A stretch of 64,000 bases of DNA, taken from positions 6,813,001-6,877,000 of the forward strand of contig NC_134754.1 of assembly GCF_050436995.1 (NCBI RefSeq). Direction: 5' to 3'. The translations under genes and the position numbers were made by a program. Positions 38,591 through 50,944 of the stretch are shown one piece after another. The stretch comes from Anticarsia gemmatalis. Its lineage: Eukaryota; Arthropoda; Insecta; Lepidoptera; Erebidae. Each line of letters opens with the position of its first letter. Within the stretch, counting starts at the first letter, position 1. Under the pieces are notes generated by a model. It did no database searches, had not been told where the DNA came from, and saw nothing but the letters and a program-made list of their open reading frames with translations.

Positions 38591-41394
38591 AAAACTTCTC
38601 TTTAATAAATGCTTGGGTCATTTTATGCTTTAAATTTTCTTGAATGATGTTATTAGAGTAAGGACGTAATAAGAATAACAGTTTCAAAGTCTTGTAGCCG
38701 ATTTGCATAATTATTAAGTTAGGTTAATGGTTGACATAATTACATTATGTTCGATAAATTCACAGCTTAAAACTAACGTTCAACATCTGTCTAATTGTAC
38801 ATAAGTGCAACATTATTATTTTCTTAAATACCCCTGAGTTGTCGTCACGTGATGCTGCAAGAAATGTATGATAATGTAATTTTAATAAAAATATTCATAT
38901 TATTTAAGGAAATATTTTACTAGTTTTTTGTGCATATTACCTTTATTGTTTATTTAGTTTTATAGATAATTAGTATAGATAATAGGCAAAATGTCTTACA
39001 GACTTCGTTTTTAACTCAACCTTTTAGACCTAACTATACCTAAATGTTAAGCATTTCAAATTAATTACTTGCTACCGGTTAGTATAACGTATTGCAACAA
39101 CAATAAAATAATGTCGCTGTTACACTATTTCCATTTTAAAATCAGATAAATCACGTCTTAAATAAATGGGAGCCATCAAATATAACTTAGAAATGTCGCA
39201 TTAAAAATTACCTGTTGCTACTATTACATGTTGATAATAATCTAGTGACCACACGCACAAGTTAGATAAATGGTGATAATATTCATGAAAATTAAGCTGT
39301 GATTATTTTCGTTTGACATCTCGGAAACTGGTTTTATAAAAACTGGACCTAAATTGGCACACCCCTGTTAATATTGGGCATTTGGAAAGGTCTTAAAAAG
39401 CCACAACCGAACTTGTGCTGGTTGTGTATTTTATTTTTTATTACATCGCAATATTTATGTAAATTAAGTACATTTTTTTGCTGCCAGTAAAAACTTTACA
39501 CGGCCTAGAACCAGAACACTCAATATTTATTACTATGCATAATCACTTAGTGTTTGTGATAAAAAATACAGATTCTACGCAAAGTGGGTTCGGATATCGT
39601 AACCCTCTTCGCAGTTAAGGGAAATTCGGCAATAGTGCCATTAGGCTGAACTAAACACATAACAAATATCTCTAACGGTATCCAGTAACGGAGGGAATGT
39701 AAGGATAAGTGATAGCTCCGGGAAAGTTCATTGAACCGATGATTACGCCCGCGGGACGCGTTTTATTATCATCTCCAATAAAGTTTCAATGATAATGGCG
39801 CTAGGAATCAATTACACTTTGATTTATTGCTGCAAATTAAATTTATTTATTTGAAGAGGTTTATTGTCGATATGTTTTAATTACACCGTGAGAACCAATT
39901 AACACTTATTGAGGTTCGTTGGCCAAAAACGGCGAGGCGATTCGATACAATCTGTTTGTTATCTAAAGCTTTCTTATTTGGTCAATGTTTTTTATATAAA
40001 TTGTTTTTTGTGCGCATACCATTCGTAATTTACAGTATTTATCCAATCAACAACAATCTCATCGCTTTTATTTACCGATACGATAAAAAAATTGCTAAAC
40101 TAAAAGGTTCTTGTGAAATTACTTTAAACAAGTGATGTTATTATACTATTTAATTATATTACAAGATAACTTTACGACAAGTTTCTTTTTCGTTTCGTTC
40201 GTTCTTAAGTAGCCGGATCCGTATAAAAAACCAATGACTGATTTCGAAGCGAAGCGAATCCATTTCTTTCATTAAAAGATCTGACACACACTAAGTAATA
40301 AGCAAGAAATAACAATAAAGTCAGCTGAACAAGATTGTTCGTGGAAAATCCTACAATACGATTAGCTTCGGTCCCCGATATCATGAAAATGAAAGCAATT
40401 TATTTAAAGTAAGTACATACAAAATGATTCAGTTGAATTCGTTCAGCATTCTTTTGCTTCATTACAATTTTGGACCTGTCAGACTTTGACGCTGCATTTT
40501 GAAGTAGTCTTTTGTGAAGATTTGTATATTTTTTTTTACATACAGGTGTATAGGTTAACTTAAGGATTGTAAATGTGGACAACAATTTTCGGATCCTTAA
40601 ATAAGATCGCAAAAAAATTTAATTATGCTACCAATACTATTGCAAAATATATAAATGTTTATAATACATGTATCCTATCACGCAAAGTGCAAATTTAAAA
40701 CCGTATCTTGTATAACCACATTATACACCATAACATATTACAAAATAGTGTTTCTGGTGAACAGGTGAACAAATTCTTTGTCTATCCAAAAATGTATTAA
40801 AAAACAATTCCCGTAAGAGACCTTTAACCCTTTTACGAAAATCGTTTGATAGAAAATTACAATTCTATCGAGTATTGACTCCGTATTCCGTGTGAGTTTT
40901 CCTTTGTTTTGATAACAAAACGCCTATAAAAGAACATAATATGCACTAAACAAGTAATATGCGACCTTTTTACGACAATTTCCGTGTTTACGAGATGAAA
41001 ATGTCTATGTATATTGCGAGTCAGTAATAAATTGTTGTCAATGTTTTCAGATTGAAGAGTAAACAAGCTGATTAAAGAATATTAGTCGATAAATTCTTTA
41101 AATAAATTGGTGATTACAGTGTTTTAGGTACAGTAATTGATAAATGTAAGCAAAAAACAGTAAGTAGGTAAGCATAATTGCGCAATCGCGGGAGTTATCA
41201 TTAAATATAATGATAAAGTAAAATAAAACATTTTGTTATAAGTAAAGATGCTTTGCAGACATGTTACAGTCATGTCATAATGTAATTTAATAACCGTGAC
41301 GTCGAGTCCTTTAATTTTTTGTATGAAATAAACACATATTAACCTAACAATCTTGAAAAAGTAATAAATATTACAAAACCTTTTGACAAAAATG

Positions 41395-41466
41395 TGCGTT
41401 GGCCGGGAATCGAACCCGGATCAACTGCTTGGAAGGCAACTATGCTGACCATTACACCACCAACGC
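41395..41466 (-). tRNA. tRNA-Gly (anticodon TCC)
   Basis: This is a 72-nt cloverleaf on the minus strand. The acceptor stem is GCGTTGG with CCAACGC and discriminator A. The D-arm has GGTGTAATGG. The anticodon loop reads CCTTCCAAG, with TCC at positions 34-36. The T-arm is CCGGG-TTCGATT-CCCGG. Box B (GGTTCGATTCC) is perfect. A run of five T on the gene strand just past the 3' end is a standard RNA polymerase III terminator. There is no intron and no stem mismatch, so it looks functional. It stands alone, with no other tRNA nearby. The plus-strand open frame across it is a shadow. Confidence 0.97.
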
Positions 41467-42885
41467 AACTGAAAGACGACTCAATTTACAGCACCGAATT
41501 CGTCGAGTGCATCGCTAGATTTATTGATCCGTCACGAACGCAACTAGTTACTCAATGTACTTGCGAAGCTATTTACCAGTTTCACGACTTACGGACAAGC
41601 TTCGGTTAGATTATCAGGAGGAAATTTGACAGTTGTGTTCATACCTTTGCTGTCACTTTATTCGTTGGATAGTATATGCAACATCTTTTTATAAGCTGTG
41701 GACACTGGCTCTTAGAATTGTAGATAATTCCAAAGACAATAATGAGTAGCATTTGTTGCAGGTGTTCTTTTGTTCGTTGTAAAAGTTTTCGCTTAAGTAA
41801 TTAGTGGTTAATATTGAAGCTCAATAATAAGTATTCAGTATTTAATTATTATGAAATGTTGTTCACGCTTCAGTGGTTGCGCGACAGTATTTTAACGTTT
41901 CAAAACAATGCCATCGCTTAGTTTGTTGTCTGTATTGTAGCACGGATTTCTTGTACTTAGTAGTTCATGGGAACTTGTGATTTTGCGTCTAAACCGTCCG
42001 TATGGAATTTCTTTGAAATTATTATGCTTTTGCGCGATTTTAATAGAGCCAAGATGTGCAGTATATTGTTAACATTTTAAACATACACATTTAAGTAATA
42101 ATTACGTCAGTAATCGAATTATGTTATTACTTTAGTAAACCCTAAGGGTACCTTCTTATAATAGCATGATTCTTTGCCTTTTACATTACCATTTAAGTAT
42201 AAATAAGCACCAACATTAACTGGTTTATTGATCAATATTTTTATTTTAAACAGACACCAATTAATTCTGCACAAGAGATCTCCAATCTTATTAAAGTAAT
42301 GAGTTTATCAGTTCATTTGTATGCGTGTTCGAGACGTCCCTACATACTTACTCACTTAATTTTAATTATGCCTTATGGTATTTCAACTGGTTATTTATAT
42401 TTTAAGATAAAAAATCCACTTTATAAGGATATTATTTACAATTATTATCCGCTTTCCCTTCGCCAGCTCGTGTATCGAATTGTAATTAACAAGAAAATTA
42501 TGTAAAATGTAGGTACGAGTGATTTATTGAGTTATGAAAATGGATGTGATGACAGCTCGGTTCAGTTTTGCAATGCGACGAAATTAACAGGTAGTCTCTA
42601 TGTAGGGCTAACAAAATTAAGTAGGTAATTTTTAAATTATTACTTTATGCATTCACTTCTTAGTAACCACTTAATAGGTAGTCCCTAAAAAAGGAATATG
42701 GACATAATCGACGTGATGAATGTGTGTCGTAGTAGTCTTCCACGAAAAATATCCCACGATATGGCAAGCTTCAAAAATACATAGTAGATACTTATACACT
42801 GTCACATTTTTAAATTATTTTTATCAATAACCATAGAGAAATAGCTGCTGAATATAGTACTTAAAAATAATTTCTCAATCACTGT

Positions 42886-42943
42886 TACTAATCAACAAAA
42901 AATATAAGTGAGCCGCTCACTGCATATTTTTTGTTGATTAGTA
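42886..42943. repeat. Near-perfect 58-bp hairpin
   Basis: The arm TACTAATCAACAAAAAATAT and its mirror enclose a second paired block AGTGAG-CCG-CTCACT, with one small asymmetry between. Arms are about 27 nt with a 3-nt loop. Pairing stops abruptly at both ends. It could be a tiny MITE remnant or a transcribed hairpin; there is no second copy in the window. Confidence 0.75.
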
Positions 42944-43275
42944 TGGAACAATAATAACATTCATATTTTAGGAACATTTTTGTTAATAGTCTTATATTGG
43001 CCTGTTTTTTAGACTTTAGGAATTGAATTTGGCTTCTTTTATTCCAATATCATATTTTGTAGGTTATCGTCAAAGATTTACTATTACCGATATCCTAGCA
43101 ACGCTAAATCCTAACTCTATTCCATGCCGAAGGTCTTTCAATGAGCAAAACCTTAGAATTATCAGACGCACTTATTTCCACTTGACCAATAAGACATTCA
43201 TTATCAAGGATAAAGGTCATTGAGATAGTTAAGACTTGAATTAATATGTAATCTTAAAGGCAGAATATTTTTCTA

Positions 43276-43524
43276 TCTATACTAATATTATAAAGTTGAA
43301 GAGTTTGTTTGTTTGTTTGAACGCGCTAATCTCAGGAACTACTGGTCTGATTTGAAAAATTCTTTCAGTTTTAGATAGCCCATTTATCGAGGAATACTAT
43401 AGGTTATATATCATCACGTTACGACCAATAGGAGCAGAGTATCAGGAAAAAGGTTACAAAGACGGGGAATAGTGTGACCCATTCTCTCTTATGTGACGCA
43501 AGCGAAGTTGCACAAGTCAGCTAG
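43276..43524 (+). mobile_element. Short non-autonomous Helitron, copy 3
   Basis: This 249-bp copy has the same TCTATACTAAT start, (TTTG)n tract and CAGCTAG end, inserted between A and T. The 3' terminal hairpin region reads GTTGCACAAGTCAGCTAG, slightly diverged from the other copies. Confidence 0.9.
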
Positions 43525-43796
43525 TAATAAATATAGTGTTAAAATTTCTCTAATCTGTTCTTTTAATCTAATCTACAATGGGCAGAAATAGAAAATTTCC
43601 AATACTGGTTTTGTGGTTTAGAAAATCCTATTAAACTTATTATTACTTTCGTAAACGATATTATATTATTATGTGTGTATTATTTAAATATTTGTCTTTA
43701 ACTAAAATCGTTATAATGAAATTAATTACTAACTATAAAAGCAAATAGTGTTCACCACGGGTATTGTATACCTTGATTTCGTAAAGTTGGCTCTAT

Positions 43797-43935
43797 TCTA
43801 CTAATAAATGCGAAAGTTATATAATAGTTAGATCCTGATTTGGCACAGAAGTACTAATAGGTAGTTTATTACTTGGATTAACACACAGGATAAATAACCA
43901 AGCAAATTTTCTACTACGAAGTCGTAGGCAGAACT
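43797..43935 (+). mobile_element. Helitron-like second family, degraded copy
   Basis: It has CTACTAATAAATGCGAAAGT, then GGTAGTTTATTACTTGGATT, AACACACAGGATAA and CTACGAAGTCGTAGGCA. Termini are not intact. Confidence 0.45.
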
Positions 43936-44239
43936 CAATACTATATAACACTGACTGCCAAAACTATAGGACGTGTAAAATAACAATACAATATCTTATT
44001 AAAGTTTTCAATTTACGAAAAATACACTGTAAAGGTACCTAAGTGGGTTTAATTAGCGTCGTACGAAGATACTGCAAAACTTAGCAGACGATACCTACCC
44101 ACGCTGCGCTTCCGATAATACGTTGGCGGACCGTCAAATAAACTACTTTAATTTAAAATTGCACTTGTTACCTCCTCAATATTTAGATAGAGAGAAATAC
44201 ATACGTGTCTGTATGTTCGTCTGTTATGCTTTTGAGTGA

Positions 44240-44400
44240 TGACTTAAAGAGCATATCTGTGTGTGCCTACACTTGGATACTATAAAGATAAACAAAGACC
44301 TATGCCTATTCGGCTGCCCGGTTCCATTGAAACTGCAAGCCCAATGTTTGCTATAGGAGGACATTATTATGCTTTCACAGCTATATTTCAAGGCGTGATA
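44240..44400 (+). repeat. Unnamed dispersed repeat D, copy 1
   Basis: Collinear with 47075-47215. Shared blocks are a TGTGTG/TGCACAC stretch, CACTTGGATACTATAAAG, CTATGCC-ATTCGGCTG, TTCCATTGAAACTGC and GGAGGACATTATTATG, then TTTCACA/TTTACA. It is non-coding and of unknown class. Confidence 0.5.
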
Positions 44401-45795
44401 AATTTAACTAAAATGAATTGAGCGATTTAATAATTTTGGTAAAATTTATACAAATAGGGAATGAAATTCGAGAGTAGACGGCGTCTCGTGGTTCTCCTAG
44501 TAAAGCTATAAAAAGAGTATTACTTAAGGCTTTGTCTGTTCTGTCTGCTATTTTTAGCGCAATTTGAATAGGTACAATGAATGGGGTGGGTCTGGAGGGG
44601 AGAGACGTGAATAGTGTCTACATTTATATTTAGCAGCTGTCACAAGCTATTCAAATGCGTCGACTTGATTTACTTAAGGGTGTATTTATGCCTTGTTATT
44701 GACATTTAAATATACCGTAAAGGAAACCATATTAATATGAAAATATTTTGTTGTAAACAAACTGACCCACGCCCATCCTTTGTTTATTGTTAGATATAAT
44801 AAAGAGATTTGTCGGAAGATTTTTGACAAAAGTCGTCTCATTTCTCCGAGTATTCCTTTATCTCGGCGTAAAATGCTCATGTTCAGTCATGAAAACAAAT
44901 TTTCTAACATACATTTTTATGTCTAGTAACTTGAACTTATTTGGGTACACATTATTGATGAAACTAGCTCGCTAACATCAAATTGCATTACTAATTAGGT
45001 AATCTAACTTCGGCTTTACGAACTATTCGATTCAATGAGCATCTAGCGCATTATCAGACACCTAGAAACATTGTCTGTTTTTGGCTCGGCCATATTGAAT
45101 ATTTTGGTATGTTAGTGAAGTGTTTGAATTATTCTTGTTGTATGACACAGAAGATAAAGATATTGTTGTTGTATTTTGGTATTTTACCATTTTTTACAAA
45201 TAAAGAGTAAAAAATTGGGAATGTTTTGAATGGAAATACTCCATCACACTATTTTAAAATCTTTTTATATCAAAGGCAATAAACATTATGAGCTAAGGGT
45301 GAACTGACCTGTAAAAGTATTAATATGACTACAAACTTCGAAAGTATCTCCATAATAAAAATTTAATTGTACCATAATTCGAACTTTTTATTAACAAGTT
45401 CAATACAAATGTTAATATAAAGTTTACAATTTATTGAATTACAGCTGCCTTTTAAGTTATTCTATTATATTAATGAATAACAGAATGTATTTCGTGTTTA
45501 ACGACTTCGGAGAAAGTTTGGATACGTGTACAATACTACAATGAAAAGTTAAATCAAAGTTGTGGAAATATGCGATCGTATTTTTCAAATCTTTGTAAGA
45601 TTGTCGAAAAGTTTGACATAAATTAAAGTTAGTATAATGAGTTGAAATGGATTATTCTAACAAAATAAAAAACACACTGCAAATAGACTGTGGATTTCCA
45701 TTTCGAAACCGTGGCGTTTTCTTTAAGATTGCCACCTAGCCCAACTTCTCCCTAACAAAGTCTCGCTTATATTATTTTCCATTCCTTAATAAATT

Positions 45796-45895
45796 TAACC
45801 CATTAAGGTCCCACTGCTGGGCAAAGGTCTCCTCCCGTAATGAGAGAGGTTTAGGCCTCGAATCCACCAGGCTGACTAGGTCCGGTTATAGGCCC
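45796..45895 (+). repeat. Lepidopteran dispersed-repeat fragment
   Basis: It contains CCCACTGCTGGGCAAAGGTC, TCCTCCCGTAATGAGAGAGG and CCACCAGGCTGACTAGGTCC. The first block is a widespread lepidopteran motif found in non-LTR element debris. Element boundaries cannot be set from one copy. Confidence 0.55.
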
Positions 45896-46560
45896 ATTTT
45901 TCATCAATGTATATCAAAATGATACAAAAATCTTAACAATTATAATAAACAAATACTTAAACTTCATAATAAACAAACTCTACCGTTTAAAAACACAATC
46001 ACATAATGAGGGTAAACAAAAAAGTCCAAGGCTGTAACCGTAGTGGCTGTATGTTACGCGTCACGAAAAAACAAGGGAAAAAGCTTTTGTACGCAAACTT
46101 CAGATTCTCGGGTAACAGTGAAATGTGTGTAATGTTTTGACACGGGACCCGTTTATCTGTAAACAACTACCAATTACTTCGTGGCTTTGTTTCGTTTTAT
46201 TTTTATTGAGAACTGGTTTGGACCTTTGTCACTTTACACCTAAATGTTCGAATAAAAAGCGGAATCTGTGCTTGAATTTTTGTTATAATGCATTTTATTG
46301 TGTGTTATGAAAGGTTTTTTATTCGAGATAAATATGTGATTGGGGTGTTGCTATAAACTCTTATAAAAAAGGGTAAATGCATCGTTGTAGAGCGATTTGC
46401 CGGACCACACAGTTATGATTGCAACATCTGCACCTATCTGTATTATATGAGAGCATGTTAAGTTTTTTCATGGAATTTTTTTGTAGTAGGTAGGTACAGC
46501 ATAAAATGACAGATTTTTGCGTGACGAAGGATTTTATTACATTTCACTTATGTAAGTCTT

Positions 46561-46718
46561 TAGTATTGAGTATGAGAAGAGAATGTGAAGTACTGCAAAA
46601 ATAGTTCCTACGACGCCCACCGGAGGCGCTGATGAGATGTTTATACAAAATTTCTCGCACATAAATATCTCGTTAGTATGCCGGTTGTCAATAGTCGATA
46701 GCGGTAGACAATAATTGC
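46561..46718 (+). mobile_element. MITE family A, copy 3 (5' truncated)
   Basis: It contains GTACTGCAAAAATAGTTCCT, GAGGCGCTGATGAGATG and GCCGGTTGTCAATAGTCGAT, then GCGGTAGACAAT. The left terminus is missing or too diverged to place. Confidence 0.6.
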
Positions 46719-47074
46719 ACTGCTGGGAATCCTAGTAACTAAACTTGTACATTCTGCGGACAATTTAATAATTATTCAACTATATCCATAGTACTACGAG
46801 TACAAATCCTCGCCTGTATACGTATTGTGTCTCCACAATAGGTTAAAGACACGCCATTATAGTGTCTTTCATTGTCTCCCTGCGACAATTGGTCCGTATG
46901 CAAATAAATCATTTGCTTTAATGTTCTTATGTCAACACATGGAAATTCATTCACAACGAACGGATTGTGTATTGTGTGATTGAATAAGTATTTAATATTG
47001 ATAGTAATATATAAATATGCATTGATGTACCTGACATTTTCTCACCGGGCTATAAAAGTGATGGAATAAGGAGT

Positions 47075-47215
47075 GTTCCTATACATATATTGTGCACACA
47101 CTTGGACTCTACAAGCAAAGCTATGCACAGATGGCTGGTTTCAATAAAACTGCTCACCGTAGCCGAATATCGGCCTGGAGGACATTATTATTGTCTTTAC
47201 AAATCTACAAATGAC
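47075..47215 (+). repeat. Unnamed dispersed repeat D, copy 2
   Basis: It has CACACACTTGGACTCTACAA, GCTATGCACAGATGGCTGG, TTCAATAAAACTGC and GGAGGACATTATTATTG in the same order as 44240-44400. The middle carries GTAGCCGAATATCGGCC, which is largely lost in copy 1. Confidence 0.5.
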
Positions 47216-48514
47216 AATTAATGTAGGTACCGCTTTTGAATACCTAAATTGCAGGCTCAGAGGAATGCGAGATTTGCCATGACTACTTAAAGTTTATACA
47301 GATACGGAGTACAAAAAGATAAAAGAGTACGAATTACTCTAGTTTAGATACCACAGTCGGTTAAAGTTTTCCTTTTTAAATGCCTTATCAAAACCAAGAC
47401 TACCAACAATGAAAGTGTTGCATAAAAATAGAGAACAGAAATACTCCTGTACATTTATATTCAAATTTTACACCCACATTATCAGTTGTACTATAACAAT
47501 AAAGTGTGAAACAATAAAGTGCGATATCGCTCATGCGCTCACACTATCTTGAAAACGTTAGTCTGTCGTAAAGAAACGCTGAATTCAGCACCGGAGATAT
47601 CTCCTTACTTACATCATACGAGCCAACATGAGAAAAAGGGAGCGTGCATTCAACAAATTATGTTAAAAGAAGCGCGGAACATATCCGAGCTCGTTATCTC
47701 GCTGACGATACAAAAACTTGGAAAAAATGTATTAAAAACGCGAAGGGCGCGGTCGTCGCCCCACTCCGGCCGTCCGCCTTGCTTATTTGATAAATAACCG
47801 CCCAAACAATAAATCACTATGCGAGAAAACTAGTGTATTTTGACCCGTATTAAAATTTGCTCAGATCCGAAGTGACCAAGTAGAGTAGTGGGGGAGTCCC
47901 GGAAACCTAAACGGTGCTCTAGTGGTACTTTATTGCTTTTTGTTTCCCTGTTTGCGCTTTTCGAAATGAAGAAATAAATGCGCTTTTGCGGGGGATGGTA
48001 AACATTGAAAGGCGGCATTAACACATGTACGGATTAATGCTTCTGAAGCAGGAATTGAAAGGGCTTTTTCCTGAATGACGAAAAACCAAATTGCATATTT
48101 TCGTGAAACGTTTTTTTTGGGATTGTATTTGCGTGTTTCACACAGGACAGCTGTAAATAAAAATGAGGTAGAATTATGTAGTTACTAATTAATTTCGACG
48201 TTGTAAATCATAGTCATGCGAAAAAAGAAAGTAGACATGATGCTCATAAAAACGTACTTATTATTGGCATTGTTACTCCTTGTAAGATATTTATAGATAA
48301 AAATATTCACCTATGATCTTGTTAACGAGTGCTCTGTGTCGGTATTGTATTCTGCTAGTTGTCATAATAACATGAATAAGCGGGTTTTAGTAAGCCTCTT
48401 ATGATATAATCGTCTGTTTCGTAGGAAACTAGCTTACTACAGGTACTGAATAATATATTACATTGACGATAGAAACATGGAAACGCTTTAACAGTTTTCA
48501 GCAAAATATTTATT

Positions 48515-48539
48515 GAAAGATAGAAAGAAAGAAAGAAAA
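48515..48539 (+). repeat. (GAAA)n microsatellite
   Basis: Four full GAAA units plus imperfect flanking units, followed by ATAATTTATTTGACGAACAG. That combination often marks the 3' tail of an insect non-LTR element, but no upstream element body is seen. Confidence 0.6.
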
Positions 48540-49125
48540 TAATTTATTTGACGAACAGCTCCAAAGGTAGATATTGTTATATTCGTAGCAAATGATACGG
48601 TACGTGTATTCTTTTTTCAAAATAAAGTCCTACGAATAAAGAAGAGATTCAAAAAAAGAATGGCTGTAATTTCCACATAGGCTTAACAATTTTTTTGTTT
48701 ATTTTATTCCAACTAGCAATACCTTTTTAGGTTGCCAGCTTTTCCTTTTGAATTTCGAACTTCCATTCTATAAAAAAATAATACATTTTTAGTACATCAA
48801 CAGAATTTAATGGCGTGGATTATTTCTTGCAAAAGGCTGAATAAACAATACATTTGTAACATTAGGCCTAGTTTTAGTTATTGTTAGTTACGTGGGTATT
48901 TATTTATGTGTTGTTTAGACTACCGACTTCGTAGAATCGCTATCTAATGAAAATGAATGTGAATGATGGCGTTACTTCTGAATACTTATGATGAATGCTC
49001 CCATAGATAACTCGAGATAGGATTTTGTGGGTTACTGAAGACATAGGTTTCCCTTAGAAATGAAAATAAAGAATGAAATATAGAAAAAGTTGTTTCTTGG
49101 TCAATGGGAGTTCTGGTAGTATGTA

Positions 49126-49205
49126 CTTATTACAAATGCGAATATAACTCTCCTTTGTCTGTGTCACGTTTGCGGTATGTTTCGATAAAAAAACAGTAAG
49201 TCCTT
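49126..49205 (+). mobile_element. Helitron-like second family, short remnant
   Basis: Only the left part is recognisable: TTATTACAAATGCGAATATA, then CTTTGTCTGTGTCACGTTTG. Weak but collinear with the family start. Confidence 0.35.
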
Positions 49206-49479
49206 TATGTAGGTATAATGTAAAAAGCTGTATAATTACTGAAAACTAAATGGCTAATTGATGGTTGAAAAGAAAAGGCTTACCAATAGTCGCCGAAGTC
49301 CAACGAAGTTCCTAGCTAATCTGTGTAAGAACAGGGCTTGTTTTAATTTGCGTTGTAATTATTAATTATTTTACCCATGTTGTCATTAACTTTTTCGTTC
49401 CATAAAATTCTCAAGATTTAAATAACGTCTTTTAAAATCCAACTAAATACCAAAATAATAATAAATTATGAAAAATAAC

Positions 49480-49666
49480 AGACACTAGAGCCCTCTGTTG
49501 GGCATTGAGGTCAATTATTTCACTTAGAAATTTTATGAAACTGCCATCTATGTGAAGTTTTGAACACTACTAAGGAGCGCAGATAGCTAGAAATGAATAT
49601 TGGGTGAAAGTCTTAGATTGCGATTTTCTACCTAATATGGAGAACGATAACTAGATGGCGTTGCAC
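49480..49666 (+). repeat. Candidate dispersed repeat
   Basis: It contains ACTAGAGCCCTCTGTTGGGC, ATGAAACTGCCATCTATGTG, GGAGCGCAGATAGCTAGAAA and AACTAGATGGCGTTGC. The style resembles short interspersed lepidopteran repeats, but there is only one copy in the window, so this is a recognition call and not a comparison. Confidence 0.3.
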
Positions 49667-50854
49667 TTTTGTATTTTTATTTAATAATAGAAGTGGATGT
49701 CATAAAAGAACAAGTACAAAATAATTAAGAAGACGGTAGAGTTCTAGAAAACTATTTAGTACTTTAATACTTCGTCAACTTTGTATAAATATACAGTAAT
49801 TTATAAAAAAACCGTTATTATCCACGGTACGAAATATAGTAAGTAATAAAAAACAAGATATTTCTGAACAAATTACATACATTTTCCACTATAAAGACGA
49901 GGTTTTCCTGAAGCCTCTTGTGGAAGTAACGTGTAAAGTGCCTTCAAACGCATACACGCTGTAAGCCAATACAGAATGTAGAGCTTGCATGTCTTAATGT
50001 AAACGATTGAAAGGCGCACTTGTGCCATAAAATAGACATAGGTGCATAATCTATTCTATGCATAATGTGCCACCCTTTCAGGCTTTACCGCTGTAAATAA
50101 TTTAAGTAAATTTTCTAGAGAAATAATTAAATTTTTGAACTATATCAAAGAAAGTTTAAAATGCCTATTGATTTAAATGTAAAAAAAGATAGAAGCTATT
50201 TCGTTCGGGCTTATTATTTTCCAAGCGAAAATTGTGTTTGAAGTTTTGACAACCGTTAGTAGAGTACGTTGTAAAGGTTATCCGTGCGCGAGTTTCCTAT
50301 CAAAAGACATGTTGAGAACAGCTTTAGGTTATTCGAGTGCTGAACTATTGAAGTTATTTTTATGTTAAGCAGACCTTAAATAAGTAACTATCGTCAAATG
50401 CAAATATTCTAGTTACGATTTGTGTTATTAATTTAAATCATAAGGAAAAGCTAGGAATTTGCTTTAAAATTGTTATGATATGCTCTATTTCTAAAATTTT
50501 AAGTCTATACAGACGCTCGGAAACTTAATAAACCTTCCAATGAAAATAAACTTTATTATACCTACCCTTTAGTCGGATAAAGACCGAATTACAAAGAGCT
50601 GACCTTAAACTTTAATGAGAGCTTTTACATAAGTTAGTTCCGAATAATCTAAGATCGATATTTGAACCACAATTGACTGAAAGTAATCAATAGGTACCTT
50701 GAGGCATGTAGTAGGCTTGTCTTCTCTTGGCTTTGTTTGTATAACGTCTGCTATGTTACCAAAGTACCAAGTGCCTATTGTCACACAACAACTCAATAGA
50801 ACGACTAGTGTTGACCCTTCCGTCTGTCCCATTAGTCCCATGATATTTTTGCAA

Positions 50855-50944
50855 CGGGACAACTGGCACCAAAACAGTGTCACTTGTCCCGCCACGGGAC
50901 AACTGGGGCAAAATAGTGCCAGTTGTCCCGTCACGGGACAACTC
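50855..50944. repeat. Palindromic minisatellite, 39-40-bp period
   Basis: CGGGACAACT recurs at 50855, 50895 and 50934. The last two are full palindromes built as TTGTCCCG-spacer-CGGGACAA (50884-50903 and 50923-50942) separated by GGCAAAATAGTGCC-like spacers. Degenerate GGGAC/GTCCC pieces extend to about 50814 and 50970. Because the unit is self-complementary, both strands read CPVTGQL/CPATGQL-type peptides in their open frames. Confidence 0.8.

Larger units (their letters stand above)
31426..41394. other. Intergenic, mostly featureless
   Basis: Contains the SINE remnant (31785-31910), MITE copy 2 (37790-37961) and the tandem repeat at 38473-38590. A short TTTAGGTAGGTAGACGAGCC at about 32895 resembles a lepidopteran repeat fragment. 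There is a mildly GC-rich patch at 33890-34060. No coding sequence is recognised. Confidence 0.6.
41467..50690. other. Intergenic, repeat-bearing
   Basis: Holds the hairpin at 42886, Helitron copy 3, repeat D copies, MITE copy 3, the fragment at 45796 and the candidate repeat at 49480. A 45-bp GC-rich patch at 47740-47785 stands out. Open frames of 60-92 codons have no family resemblance. Confidence 0.6.
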
